Shown here: positions 42,487 through 51,489 of the stretch, piece after piece | Layout of the letters: every line of letters starts with the position of its first letter | Position numbering within the stretch: position 1 is the first letter of the stretch | Source: CAVUXJ01 sp963814975 | GTDB taxonomy: Bacteria; Acidobacteriota; Vicinamibacteria; Vicinamibacterales; CAVVIG01 | Assembly (NCBI GenBank): GCA_963814975.1 | Contig: CAWFFB010000012.1 | Location: forward strand, 211,095-275,094 | Direction of reading: 5' to 3' | Length of the DNA: 64,000 bases | Notes under the pieces: generated by a model | What the model was told of the DNA's origin: nothing | Seen by the model: the letters and a program-made list of their open reading frames with translations, nothing else | Database searches by the model: none | Program-made: the position numbers and the translations under genes

Positions 42487-44844
42487 TCATCGCCGGACGG
42501 TGAACTCGATCGCGAACTGCCGCGAGGGGCCAGGACGTCCGGCGAAGGCCGTAGGCGGCGTGCCGAAGGTGCCCGTGACGTAGTCCGTGTTCGTGAGGTT
42601 TCTGGCGTAGGCGCCGACAGCCCATCGACGGTGGTCAGGGCCGTATTCGACGCGGGCGCCGAGCAGGCCATACGGAGTCTGGCGCTGGATGCTGTCGTTG
42701 AACGGCGTGAAGAACACCGTGGACTGTGCCGTCGACTCGGCCGAGAAGGAGAGTCGACGCGAGCGGCCGATGTCGACGGTCCACTCGATCCACAGGCGCC
42801 CTGCCCACTCCGGAGCGTTGTTCAGCCGGTTGCCCGAGACGTCTCCGGTGGTACCGTCGACGGCGACCGCGTTGTACTGGTCGTAGGTGGCGTCCAGCCA
42901 GGTCAGATGGCCCCCCGCTTCGATGCCGTGGCCAAAGAGCGACGTGCCCTCCACCTCGATGCCGCGAATGGTCGCTTCTGCGGCATTGCGGATATCGAAG
43001 ACGCCGATGCCGATGGGCGTCTGCACTTGCAGGTTCGTGTAATCCATGAAGAAGGCAGACGTACTGAACCGGGAACGGCCGCCCATGAGCGTGCCCTTCA
43101 ACCCGCCCTCGTAGCTCCACACCCACTCTGGGGCATAGCCGCGGCCCGGCGCCGTTGAGGACGGGTTGAAGCCGCCGCTCTTGAACCCTTGTGTCGCGGA
43201 CACGTAGGCGAGCGCGCCGCTCGGCAGCTTCATCTCGAGGCCGATCTTGGGCGTCCAGGCGCTGTTGGCAATGGAGTCGGAATAGCCGTAGATCGAACCG
43301 GAAATCAGCGCATACGGAGCTTCGAATCCGTAGAGTCCACCAGCGTTGTCGATGTCCTTTCCCTCGTGCGTGTAGCGAACACCAGCGGTCGCCGAGAGCC
43401 GCGAAGTCAGTCCAACCGTTGCCTGTCCGAACACGGCGTGGCTGGTTGCGGCGACGCGTGGGTCGAGCCGGCGCTCGGATTGTACGGCGGGTTGATCGAC
43501 CCACAAAGATTGGTGATCCGATTCGCTGAAGAGAAACATGCCACCGACCCACGTCAGCCCGGGCCGCTGGTGCGACATCGTGATCTCCTCGGAGAGCTGA
43601 TGTTGGCGCTCGAGTTGGTGCGTCCGTATCAGGTCGAGTTCGGTGCTGTCGGAATCCGCGAAGAATTCGTAGTCCAGGTTTCGATACGCCGTCAGGCTGA
43701 CCAGCGTGGTGGCGGGCGTCAGGGTCATCGTCAGACGGGCGCTCGCGCCGTAGTGCAGCGTGTTGCTCGACGCGAGCAGTGACGTTCGCACGTCGTGGAA
43801 ATCGGGGGGATTGGCGAATTGATATCCCGGCTTCGCGACGAGGACCTTGTTGTAGGTCAGCGGAATTCCGGTCTGGTGGTCGAAGTCGCTCGACAGCAGC
43901 AGGTTCGTCCGCCGATCGAACACCACGCGCAGTTGGCCACGTGCGGTCGTGCCGTCATCGCCGCCAAGCGGACGGTCCGGATGCTCGAGGTCGCGGACGA
44001 AACCGTCCTGGACGCCACGCGCGATCGCGAACGACCCCATCACTCTGTCGTGTTTCAGCGGCCCACTCACCCGCGCGTCCGCGCGAAGCTCCCCCAAGTC
44101 TCCGGTGGTGAAACGGGCGGACGCCTCGAAGTCATCGGTGGGCGGGCGGGGTATGAGGTTCATCGCCCCGCCGACCGCGTTGCGTCCATACAAGGTGCCC
44201 TGCGGCCCTCGAAGCACTTCGATGCGCTCCAGATCGAAAAACCGCTGGAACACCATCGCAGGCCGGGCGAGGTACACACCGTCGAGATAAATCGCCGAAC
44301 TGGGATCCGATCCGGCAAGCAGAAGGTTGGTGCCGATCCCACGGATCGTGAGTTGGCCGAAGCCGATGTTCTGCGACAGCGTCACCGAGGGGGCCAACGC
44401 CGGCGCCTCTTCGATGGTCTGGGCTCCGAAGCGGTCGAGATCGACGCGGGAGACGGCACTGATCGCGATGGGAATCGCTTGAACATCGCGCCCGCCCGTT
44501 TTGGCGGCGGTCACGATGGTGGATTCCACGAGGGCGACGCGCAAGGTGAAGGACACGGTGACCTGTTCGCCCGCTCGCACGCGCACGGCGCGCTCCTGCC
44601 GCTCGAAGCCGCTCAGTTCCGTGGAAATCTCGTAGTCGCCTTCCAGGAGGTCAGGAAACGCGAAGTCGCCTGCGGCGCCGGTGTCCGTCGTGCGGACGGC
44701 GACACCCCGAATCGTCATACGAGCGCCGGAGATCGGGGCACCGGTCTGGTCGACGACGGACCCGGCTATCGTTGTCATGGGCTGCGCGGCTGCGGAGCCG
44801 GCCTCCCCGAAGAGCATCAGGGCCGCAGCGAGCAGTAATTTCAT
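42487..44844 (-). CDS. TonB-dependent receptor with carboxypeptidase-like N-terminal domain
   Basis: A 785-residue receptor. The signal peptide (KLLLAAALMLFGEAGSAAAQ) is followed by a CarboxypepD_reg-like domain (IAGSVVDQTGAPISGARMTI). The plug (about 115-225) includes VTLSQNIGFGQLTIRGIGTN, SSAIYLDGVYLARPAMVF and VLRGPQGTLYGRNAVGGAMN, closest to siderophore-type receptors. The barrel includes TQGFKSGGFNPSSTAPGRGY and ends RQFAIEFTVRR; the terminal aromatic is weaker than usual. The ATG is 45 bp from the start of a divergent sensor kinase gene. The substrate could be an iron chelate or another organic ligand; not resolvable. Confidence 0.87.
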   Translation of the reverse strand: MKLLLAAALMLFGEAGSAAAQPMTTIAGSVVDQTGAPISGARMTIRGVAVRTTDTGAAGDFAFPDLLEGDYEISTELSGFERQERAVRVRAGEQVTVSFTLRVALVESTIVTAAKTGGRDVQAIPIAISAVSRVDLDRFGAQTIEEAPALAPSVTLSQNIGFGQLTIRGIGTNLLLAGSDPSSAIYLDGVYLARPAMVFQRFFDLERIEVLRGPQGTLYGRNAVGGAMNLIPRPPTDDFEASARFTTGDLGELRADARVSGPLKHDRVMGSFAIARGVQDGFVRDLEHPDRPLGGDDGTTARGQLRVVFDRRTNLLLSSDFDHQTGIPLTYNKVLVAKPGYQFANPPDFHDVRTSLLASSNTLHYGASARLTMTLTPATTLVSLTAYRNLDYEFFADSDSTELDLIRTHQLERQHQLSEEITMSHQRPGLTWVGGMFLFSESDHQSLWVDQPAVQSERRLDPRVAATSHAVFGQATVGLTSRLSATAGVRYTHEGKDIDNAGGLYGFEAPYALISGSIYGYSDSIANSAWTPKIGLEMKLPSGALAYVSATQGFKSGGFNPSSTAPGRGYAPEWVWSYEGGLKGTLMGGRSRFSTSAFFMDYTNLQVQTPIGIGVFDIRNAAEATIRGIEVEGTSLFGHGIEAGGHLTWLDATYDQYNAVAVDGTTGDVSGNRLNNAPEWAGRLWIEWTVDIGRSRRLSFSAESTAQSTVFFTPFNDSIQRQTPYGLLGARVEYGPDHRRWAVGAYARNLTNTDYVTGTFGTPPTAFAGRPGPSRQFAIEFTVRR

Positions 44845-44889
44845 GATTCGACCCGAGAGATATATCCTCGCACAGAGCAAAATCGGTTG

Positions 44890-46803
44890 ATGGGTCCCAT
44901 TCTGCAATTCGTGGGCAAGACCGGCACGAGGCGCCGGTTCCGGCGCGTCGTGCTGACTGGTGTGCTGCTGCTCGCGGCCGCGCCCAGCGAGGCTGAGCCC
45001 GTCGCCCGCCAGGTACTGGTGCTGCAGTCGTTCGACCGCGGCAACATGATCGTCGATCACTTCACCGCCAACTTTCGGGTGGAACTGGATAAGCAGGTCG
45101 AGCGCCCTGTCAATCTCCTTCAGGTCGTCGTGGGGCCGACGGGATTTGTCGCCGCGCCGGATCAGGCGACCGTCGACTTCATCCGATCCCTCTACGCCGG
45201 TCGTCCCAACCCGGACCTCATCGTGGCGGTCGCGGGCGTAGCGTCGGCGTTCGCACGCAGACACCGATCGCAGTTATTTCCTGACGCGCCGCTCTTTTTC
45301 GCGGCCGTCGATCAGCGATACCTCGGCAGCGAGCCGCTGGGCGAGAACGAGACCGCCACTGCGGCGAGCAACGATTTTCCCCGAGTCGTCGACGAGATCC
45401 TGCAACTGCTGCCCCAGACCACGCAGCTGTTCGTGGTGACGGGAGCCGGGGCGCTCGGACAATTCTGGCGTCGCGAGCTCGATAAGGAGCTGAAACGATT
45501 TCGTGGCCGCTTGGCACTGGTCTGGCTCGACAACATCTCGTTCGCGGACCTCTTACGCCGCTGTGCGAGCCTGCCACGCAACTCTGCGATCTATTACGTG
45601 GCGTTCGGCACGGACGCGGTGGGCGGGGCATATGCGGACGAGCGAGTGCTCGCCGACCTGCGCTCCACCGCGAACGCCCCCCTGTTTGGTGCGCAGAGTG
45701 CGTACTTGGGTGCCGGTGCGGTCGGCGGATCACTGATGTCCAACGACGAGATGATTCGCACTTCGGCCAACGCAGCCGCTCGACTGTTGAACGGCGCGGC
45801 GCCGAAAAGAGTCAAGATACCGCTGCAGTTCCCAGGGCAACCAGTATTCGACTGGCGCGAGCTCCGGCGGTGGGGCATCCCCGAGAGCCGGCTGCCGCCG
45901 GGGAGCGTCGTCCGCTATCGCGCTCCGAGCCTGTGGAGCGCACACAGGGGCACGGCGCTGACCGCCCTCGGCGTGCTCGCCATCCAATCGCTCCTGATCG
46001 TCGGGCTCCTGTACCAGCGCCGCGCGCGGCAGCGCGCCGAGAGCGACAGCCTGAGGAGTCTTGCGCTCGCCGCCGACTCGAGTCGCCGCGAGACGATGTC
46101 GGCGCTGACCAGCTCGATTGGACATGAGCTCGGGCAACCGCTCGGTTCGATCATGTCCAACGCCCAGGCGCTCCAAATGATGGTCACCGCGAATCGTGCC
46201 ACGTCCGACACGATCGGAGAGATTGTGTCCGACATCCAGACTCAGGGCGTCCGTGCCACGGAGATCATCGATCGTCATCGGTCGATGCTCAAGAGCCGTC
46301 AGCTGGACAAGAGACCTATCGATCTGCAGACCGTCATCGACGAGACCCTTGCCCTCGTCGCCCACGACGTGGCCGCGCGGCAGATCTCGGCCGCTGTCAA
46401 TAAGTCGTCGAGTCCGTGCGTGATCGACGGCGATCGAGTGCTCCTGCAGCAGGTATTCGTGAACCTGGTGATGAACGCCATGGACGCGATGACCCAGACG
46501 TCCTCAGGCCGGCGCCAGGTCACGATCAGCAGCGACGTCAGGACTGCCGATGTCGACGTCTCCGTGCGCGACACGGGACCAGGCTTGCCGGCGGATATCC
46601 TCGGCACGCTGTTCACTCCTTTCGTTACGACGAAATCGCGCGGCCTCGGGATCGGCTTGACCATCGTACGGTCGATCGTCGAGGCGCATGGCGGCACCAT
46701 CGCCGCCTGCAACCATCCCGAAGGGGGCGCGATATTTACGGTGAGGCTGCGCCGCAGCGCATCGACCTCCGTCGCAGACGCAGTACAAGGCACGAAGAGG
46801 TGA
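44890..46803 (+). CDS. Sensor histidine kinase with periplasmic binding-protein-like sensor domain
   Basis: A 637-residue kinase. The signal/anchor (RRVVLTGVLLLAAAPSEAEP) leads to an approximately 300-residue periplasmic region of the ABC substrate-binding type (RQVLVLQSFDRGNMIVDHFT, FIRSLYAGRPNPDLIVAVAG, AIYYVAFGTDAVGGAYADE, IPLQFPGQPVFDWRELRRW). One membrane helix follows (ALGVLAIQSLLIVGLLYQRR), then HisKA with SSIGHELGQPLGSIMSNAQ and the ATPase (NLVMNAMDAMTQT, RDTGPGLPAD, GLGIGLTIVRSIVEAHGG). The ATG at 44890 is preferred to a TTG directly before it. It faces the TonB receptor gene and is followed by a lone receiver, so it may sense the receptor's substrate in the periplasm. Confidence 0.87.
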   Translation: MGPILQFVGKTGTRRRFRRVVLTGVLLLAAAPSEAEPVARQVLVLQSFDRGNMIVDHFTANFRVELDKQVERPVNLLQVVVGPTGFVAAPDQATVDFIRSLYAGRPNPDLIVAVAGVASAFARRHRSQLFPDAPLFFAAVDQRYLGSEPLGENETATAASNDFPRVVDEILQLLPQTTQLFVVTGAGALGQFWRRELDKELKRFRGRLALVWLDNISFADLLRRCASLPRNSAIYYVAFGTDAVGGAYADERVLADLRSTANAPLFGAQSAYLGAGAVGGSLMSNDEMIRTSANAAARLLNGAAPKRVKIPLQFPGQPVFDWRELRRWGIPESRLPPGSVVRYRAPSLWSAHRGTALTALGVLAIQSLLIVGLLYQRRARQRAESDSLRSLALAADSSRRETMSALTSSIGHELGQPLGSIMSNAQALQMMVTANRATSDTIGEIVSDIQTQGVRATEIIDRHRSMLKSRQLDKRPIDLQTVIDETLALVAHDVAARQISAAVNKSSSPCVIDGDRVLLQQVFVNLVMNAMDAMTQTSSGRRQVTISSDVRTADVDVSVRDTGPGLPADILGTLFTPFVTTKSRGLGIGLTIVRSIVEAHGGTIAACNHPEGGAIFTVRLRRSASTSVADAVQGTKR

Positions 46804-46919
46804 TCCTGGCGCGCGCAACACGGGTGCGCCGCGTTTGTCTGGAAGCCCGTCAACGGGACTATCCTGGCTGCGACCATCGCCTCGCTCGCGAATCGATATA
46901 GCTCGGACGGAGATCACTG

Positions 46920-47291
46920 TTGTCCACGCGACCCCGTGTGCTGCTTGCGGACGACTACCCTGACATGGTGAAGGCCGTCAGCCGGCTGCTGGCACTGGAC
47001 TGCGAGGTCGTGGGCAGCGTCGCAGACGGCAGCGTGCTGCTGGAGACCGCGCAACGACTCCAGCCTGACGTCGTCGTGCTCGATGTGAACTTCCCGAACG
47101 TCAATTCATTGGAGGCGTGTCGCGAGATTACGCGCGCGAACCCCCAGACGACGGTGATCATGTTCACCGCTCTCGAAGATCCGAACGCCGGCCAGGCGTT
47201 CCTCGAGGCCGGAGCATCTGCCTACGTATCGAAACTGGCGGCCGTCGACCTGCTGTCGACCATCAAGCGCCTGCGTATCAACCGGAGTTGA
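46920..47291 (+). CDS. Single-domain response regulator (receiver)
   Basis: A 123-residue receiver: RVLLADDYPDMVKAVSRLL with the acidic pair, the phospho-acceptor Asp in VVVLDVNFPNVNSLEAC, VIMFTALEDPNAGQAFLEAG, and AYVSKLAAVDLLSTI with the conserved Lys. It has the NarL-type receiver look but the HTH is absent and the stop is clean. It begins with TTG after GGAG. It is the probable partner of the upstream binding-protein-type kinase (116 bp away). The output path, for example a second regulator elsewhere, is unknown. Confidence 0.85.
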   Translation: MSTRPRVLLADDYPDMVKAVSRLLALDCEVVGSVADGSVLLETAQRLQPDVVVLDVNFPNVNSLEACREITRANPQTTVIMFTALEDPNAGQAFLEAGASAYVSKLAAVDLLSTIKRLRINRS

Positions 47292-47500
47292 CGGCCGCGA
47301 GTACGTGGCGATCGCATGGAATGGAAGGGGGGTCGCCGTCTCAACCGATTGGCGTTGTGGTCGCCAGCGGCACGCGCCGCCCAAGCGCGCGGGACCAGGG
47401 CATCAGGGTCAGCCATAAGTGATCACATGAGGCTGGGTATTCCTGATTCCCTGAGGCAATCCTCAATCCCAAATCCTCAATTCGCTGTGTTTCAGTACCG

Positions 47501-48364
47501 ATGAACGTCGTGACCTCGTCCACTTCCACGGCCGTCGCCGTCGTGAGCCTGGTCGTCGCCATGGCGTCGTTTCAAGCCGGAGCGTCGATCGCCAAGCAGC
47601 TCATCCCGGCGATCGGCGCGCCGGCGACCACGGCGCTTCGCCTGGGCTTGTCGGCGCTGATCGTCTGCGTCCTTCAGCGGCCGTGGCGATCGCCGCCGTC
47701 GCGGTCGTCGCTCGGCGTCATCCTCGTGTACGGCCTCGCGCTGGGGACGATGAACTTCGTGTTCTACATGGCGCTCAGGACCATTCCGCTCGGCATCGCG
47801 GTGGCGCTCGAGTTCACCGGGCCGCTGGCCGTGGCGCTGGTGGCTTCGCGGCGGAGGACTGACTTCCTCTGGATTGCCCTGGCCGTTCTGGGGCTGATGT
47901 TCCTGCTCCCTCTCTCGCGGACCGAAGGGTCGGTGGATCCCGTGGGGGTGGCGTTTGCGCTGGCGGCAGGGTTCTGCTGGGCGCTGTACATCATCTTCGG
48001 CCAGAAGGCCGGCCGGACTCATGGCCCCGCGGCATCGGCCTGGGGCATGCTGATCGCGGCGAGCTTCACCGTGCCGATCGGCCTGGCCCTGACCGGGCGC
48101 GGCATTCTGTCGCCGGCTGTGCTGCCGATGGGATTCGCCGTGGCCGTCCTCTCGAGCGCGTTCCCCTACACGCTCGAGATGATCGCATTGCGGCAGCTGG
48201 CGACGAAGACGTTCGGAACCTTGATGAGTCTGGAGCCGGCGATCGCGGCGTTGGCCGGGCTCGTGTTCCTGAGCGAACGGCTCACCGCGACTCAATGGTT
48301 CGCCATCGCCGCGGTGACGATTGCCTCGATGGGCACGGTCAGGGACAATCACGGGCCGGTGTGA
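47501..48364 (+). CDS. rhtA: EamA/RhtA-type amino-acid exporter
   Basis: A 287-residue, ten-helix drug/metabolite transporter with two EamA repeats. ASFQAGASIAKQLIPAIGAP, GLALGTMNFVFYMALRTIPL and GIAVALEFTGPLAVALVASR are closely RhtA-like (threonine/homoserine exporter). The second repeat contains AAGFCWALYIIFGQKAG and SAFPYTLEMIALRQLATKTF, ending FGTLMSLEPAIAALAGLVFL. Substrate assignment is by family resemblance only. It appears as a single gene with its own upstream region. Confidence 0.85.
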   Translation: MNVVTSSTSTAVAVVSLVVAMASFQAGASIAKQLIPAIGAPATTALRLGLSALIVCVLQRPWRSPPSRSSLGVILVYGLALGTMNFVFYMALRTIPLGIAVALEFTGPLAVALVASRRRTDFLWIALAVLGLMFLLPLSRTEGSVDPVGVAFALAAGFCWALYIIFGQKAGRTHGPAASAWGMLIAASFTVPIGLALTGRGILSPAVLPMGFAVAVLSSAFPYTLEMIALRQLATKTFGTLMSLEPAIAALAGLVFLSERLTATQWFAIAAVTIASMGTVRDNHGPV

Positions 48365-48541
48365 CCACCGGCCGCCGCCCTACTTGCTCAGCCCGAGCAG
48401 TGGGCACGCAGTGGAAGCCGACGTCTGGGACGCTGACTCGTTCAGTCTCGACATTCTTTTCGCACGGCCGCGCTTGAAGATCCGGTCGCGGACCGCTAGC
48501 CTGGGGATGAACGAAACAAGACGAAACAAAAGGAGGCTATC

Positions 48542-48943
48542 GTGACGACAACGCAAGAAGCTGTGCAGATCAACGCTATCGTTCCCACCTTGACTGTCGA
48601 CGATTTGCAGAAGAGCATCACCTTTTACGAGGCGCTCGGCTTCGCGATCGACGAGCGGTGGGAAGAGAAGGGGACGCTGCTCGGCGTGATGCTGCGCGCG
48701 GGCAAGAGCCAGATCGGCTTGAACCAGGACGATTGGAAGAAGGGGCGCGACCGCAAAAAGGGAATCGGCGTGCGCTTGTCCATCTCGACGCCGGGCAGCG
48801 TCGACGAGATGGCGAAGCGGGCGAAGAATGCCGGCATCGCGCTCAAGTCGGAGCCGCACGACACGGAGTGGAAGAGCCGCGCGTTCGAGGTCAGCGATCC
48901 GAGCGGTTTCCTGCTGACCATCTTTTCTGAAGCATCGGCGTAG
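48542..48943 (+). CDS. VOC family protein (glyoxalase/dioxygenase fold)
   Basis: A 133-residue single VOC unit pair: IVPTLTVDDLQKSITFYEAL, then GFAIDERWEEKGTLLGVML in the first module, and KRAKNAGIALKSEPHDTEWK, AFEVSDPSGFLLTIF in the second. The final motif DPSGF...F matches resistance-protein or lyase-like VOC members, but the metal-binding Glu cannot be assigned surely. It starts with GTG after an AAAAGGAGG site. It is 8 bp from the following reductase gene, a likely operon. Confidence 0.85.
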   Translation: MTTTQEAVQINAIVPTLTVDDLQKSITFYEALGFAIDERWEEKGTLLGVMLRAGKSQIGLNQDDWKKGRDRKKGIGVRLSISTPGSVDEMAKRAKNAGIALKSEPHDTEWKSRAFEVSDPSGFLLTIFSEASA

Positions 48944-48951
48944 ACCGGAAG

Positions 48952-49623
48952 ATGCGGAAAATCATCGTCGGGGCCCAGCTTTCCATGGACGGCGTCATGC
49001 AGGCGCCCGGCGGACCGACCGAGGATCCGACCAAGGGGTTCAAGTTCGGCGGCTGGGTGATGCCCTATTTCGATCGGGAGTTCGGCGAGGAACTTGACCG
49101 CCTCTTCAGTGAGAAATTCGATCTCCTGCTCGGCCGCAAGACCTACGAGATTTTCGCGGCGTATTGGCCGTATTACGACGAAGACGCTCCCCATGGCGGC
49201 ATCGCGAAGCTCTTCAAGGAGATCGAGAAGTACGCGGTTTCGCGCTCGGGCGGGGTCGATACGAGCTGGCAGGGCTCGGTGCTCCTGCGCGACATCGCCG
49301 ACGTAAAGCGCCTGCGGGACGAAGACGGCCCCAATCTTGTCACCCAAGGTAGCACCGAACTCGTCCATGCGCTCCTGGCCAACGACCTCGTCGACGCGAT
49401 GACCATCTTCACCGTCCCGGTCGTGCTCGGCGGCGGCAAAAAGCTGTTTGCCGACGGCTCGTCGCCGCACGCTTACAAGCTGACAAGATCGCGCGTTTCG
49501 AGCACGGGCATCATGATCGGACACTACGAGCGCGACGGTGAGATCAAGATCGGCGGCACCGCGCTCGATTCTCCCAGCGAACGTGAGATCGCCCGCCAGG
49601 AGCGCATGAAGCGCGAAGGCTAG
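48952..49623 (+). CDS. Dihydrofolate reductase-fold protein (RibD C-terminal family)
   Basis: A 223-residue NADPH-dependent reductase-like protein. It begins MRKIIVGAQLSMDGVMQAPG and has FDLLLGRKTYEIFAAYWPYY, LVTQGSTELVHALLANDLVD and PVVLGGGKKLFADGS, the standard RibD_C/YyaP-type pattern with the GG(K)(K)LF nucleotide loop. The C-terminal approximately 25 residues (SPSEREIARQERMKREG) are an extra charged helix. The substrate is unknown. It lies in a two-gene unit with the upstream VOC gene; a strong stem-loop follows 12 bases after the stop. Confidence 0.87.
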   Translation: MRKIIVGAQLSMDGVMQAPGGPTEDPTKGFKFGGWVMPYFDREFGEELDRLFSEKFDLLLGRKTYEIFAAYWPYYDEDAPHGGIAKLFKEIEKYAVSRSGGVDTSWQGSVLLRDIADVKRLRDEDGPNLVTQGSTELVHALLANDLVDAMTIFTVPVVLGGGKKLFADGSSPHAYKLTRSRVSSTGIMIGHYERDGEIKIGGTALDSPSEREIARQERMKREG

Positions 49624-49635
49624 AGGTTCTGTGGA

Positions 49636-49666
49636 GGGTTCGACCCGCCCAAAGCGAGTCGAACCC
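49636..49666 (+). terminator. Stem-loop after the VOC/reductase operon
   Basis: GGGTTCGAC, thirteen bases, GTCGAACCC: a perfect 9-bp stem 12 bases beyond the reductase stop codon. It is followed by GGGGACACAATTTC, so there is only a weak T stretch. A transcription terminator is likely but unproven. The TTCGA motif invites a tRNA T-arm reading, which fails (see rejected items). Confidence 0.5.
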
Positions 49667-49749
49667 GGGGACACAATTTCTGGCACAATTCGATGTTTCG
49701 GAGCCGCGGAGGCGGGCTGGCGACCGGTTCTTGCCTCCGCGATGACTCT

Positions 49750-50196
49750 TCAGCCACCGACGCGGCCACCACTGAACGTAGCGAACTGACAATCCGTGCC
49801 GGTGAAGTCCGCCTCAATCCGGCTCGATCCCGACACTTCCGAAAGTCCCTCGACATCCGCGCGGTGAGTTGAACTCGCCAGGGGTGCTGATCTGCGTGGG
49901 CGGGCTGTTGCCCGGTGAGAGGGCTGTCGATCCCGTCGTCTCCATCGTTAGCCACGGGTGGGTAGAGCGGATCGTGGCGCGCAAAGACTGCATTTTGGTT
50001 GGGCACAACCTCGAATGTTCCACGACATGTCGCCGCTTATGGGTGCCGGCGGATTCGGATCGCCAGGATTGACCTGAATCGTCACAGTGCCGCGCCATGT
50101 GCCGGTGAGGAACGATGTTGTTTGTCCGAAGCACGTACATGGATCGCACACCTCGGCCAGGCTGAGGATCGGGAAAGCCGCCAACGGGATTTCCAT
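49750..50196 (-). pseudogene. Secreted protein of unknown function, frameshifted
   Basis: It begins MEIPLAAFPILSLAEVCDP (a signal- or lipoprotein-like N-terminus), then SFLTGTWRGTVTIQVNPGDP, and continues in other frames as SLRATIRSTHPWLTMETTGS, GEFNSPRGCRGTFGSVG and RIEADFTGTDCQFATFSGG to a stop. The three pieces read on naturally, so it is one short exported protein with two indels. No family is known to me. It is fused at its 5' side to the carbonic anhydrase frame. Confidence 0.5.
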
Positions 50197-50885
50197 TTTG
50201 ACGTCCCACGACTGGGGACGCCGAGTGGCCCAATCGCGCGGCACAGTATCAGAGCCGCTCTTTGAGGGGCTGTTACCTGCCACGGTTCGGCGCACGTTCT
50301 CCCGAACGGCCGCATCGAGCAGAGCGTCTCCCTTGAGCCCGCCGGCACTATTGGCCTTAAGTGCCGCCGGGATGATCGGTTCAACCACCTGGCCGATGCT
50401 GCCGGGGAAGGTGGCGTTTTTCTGCACCACCGCCAGCGCCGCGTCGACGGCGCCGCAACGCTCATGTCCGAGGACCACGATCAGCGGCACACCGAGCACT
50501 AGCACGCTGTATTCAATGCTGCCTAACGCCACCGTATCCACCGTGTTTCCGGCGTTGCGAACGATGAACAACTCGCCTAGGCCGGCGCCGAACAAGAGTT
50601 CAGGTGGAACCCGGCTGTCCGAGCAGCCGAGAAGCACCGCGAAAGGAGTTTGGCCGCGAGCGATCTCCAGTCGCCGTTTGTGATCCTGCGGCGAGGGCTC
50701 CGCCTTATCGGCCAGGAAATCGACGTTGCCATTTTTCAGCCTGGCCAGGGCCTGCTCTGGAGTGAGGCTCGCTTTTTTCTGCGCCGCCGCGTAGGCTGGC
50801 CGCAAGGCCAAGCTCCCCGCCCGACCGAACGCGCCGCAGCAAGCATGACGAAAAGTGCGCGCCGTGAAAGTTTCGTCTGCTTCAT
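49948..50885 (-). pseudogene. Beta-carbonic anhydrase, frameshifted and C-terminally replaced
   Basis: Beta-class carbonic anhydrases interconvert CO2 and bicarbonate with zinc. The N-terminus MKQTKLSRRALFVMLAAARS looks like a Tat-type signal (SRRALF). It shifts frame in a G run near 50828 into ALRPAYAAAQKKASLTPEQA. The active-site blocks are complete: LLGCSDSRVPPELLF (Cys, Asp-Arg dyad) and VVLGHERCGAVDAAL (His, Cys). After AVRENVRRTVA (about 50278) the last strand and helix are missing, and the frame runs into the start of the exported unknown gene, ending at 49948. It is likely an inactive chimera unless the truncated fold survives. Confidence 0.7.
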
Positions 50886-51489
50886 TCTGAATTCCTCACG
50901 GCCGTTGGAACGGTCCCGGCAGCTCCTGCTTCGGAAACACGGCCTGAACCTGCGGCCACGTAGTCGCTGAAGCCCTTGGTCTCGACCCTCGTCAGGACCA
51001 CCGGCACGTTGAACACACGAGGTTTGCCTGAACAACTTGCTCAGAGACGCGCTACGAGCTCAGGCGACTGGCGCACGGAGCAAAATCGTAGCCACGGCAT
51101 TGGCGGAACCAGTGGCGGCATTCGGGCTCGAATATCCTGTCGCCGGCACTGGCGCAGCTCCGCGGTCCGGCATCTCGGAGGCTGCACCGGATGCCGTAGG
51201 GATCGGCGGAGCGGCAAACGATGACCACGGTGCCCGAGCGTCTCAAACGCCTTCGAGTCAATCCCTCGACTCATTAGACTAGTCCGGTCCGTTAGGAGCC
51301 CGCTCTCGTTCTGGCGGCTGGCATGTCTGGCGTGCGGTTCCAGGCATCTAAGAGCGGGCGGCTGTACATCGAGATGGTTTATCAACCGATGGTCGAACAC
51401 GAATCGGTGCTCCAATAATGGGAGTCGTTGCCTGACGTCTCCGGGCCACGTCTGTCGCCGACGGCGAACCAAAAAGCGAGGGTAGCTTC
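50886..51489. other. Gap without an intact gene
   Basis: Upstream of the carbonic anhydrase gene, a GAGGAA ribosome binding site lies just before 50885. On the minus strand near 51275 an ATG opens MSRGIDSKAFETLGHRG, which resembles the opening of short acidobacterial unknown proteins, but the frame soon looks non-coding. Nothing else can be supported here. Confidence 0.3.

Noticed and set aside
49620..49690. Possible tRNA T-arm (GGTTCGA, GTCGAACCC)
   Set aside because: The arms pair with each other as a 9-bp hairpin and no acceptor, D-arm or anticodon arm can be built around them on either strand; a terminator-like stem-loop is simpler.
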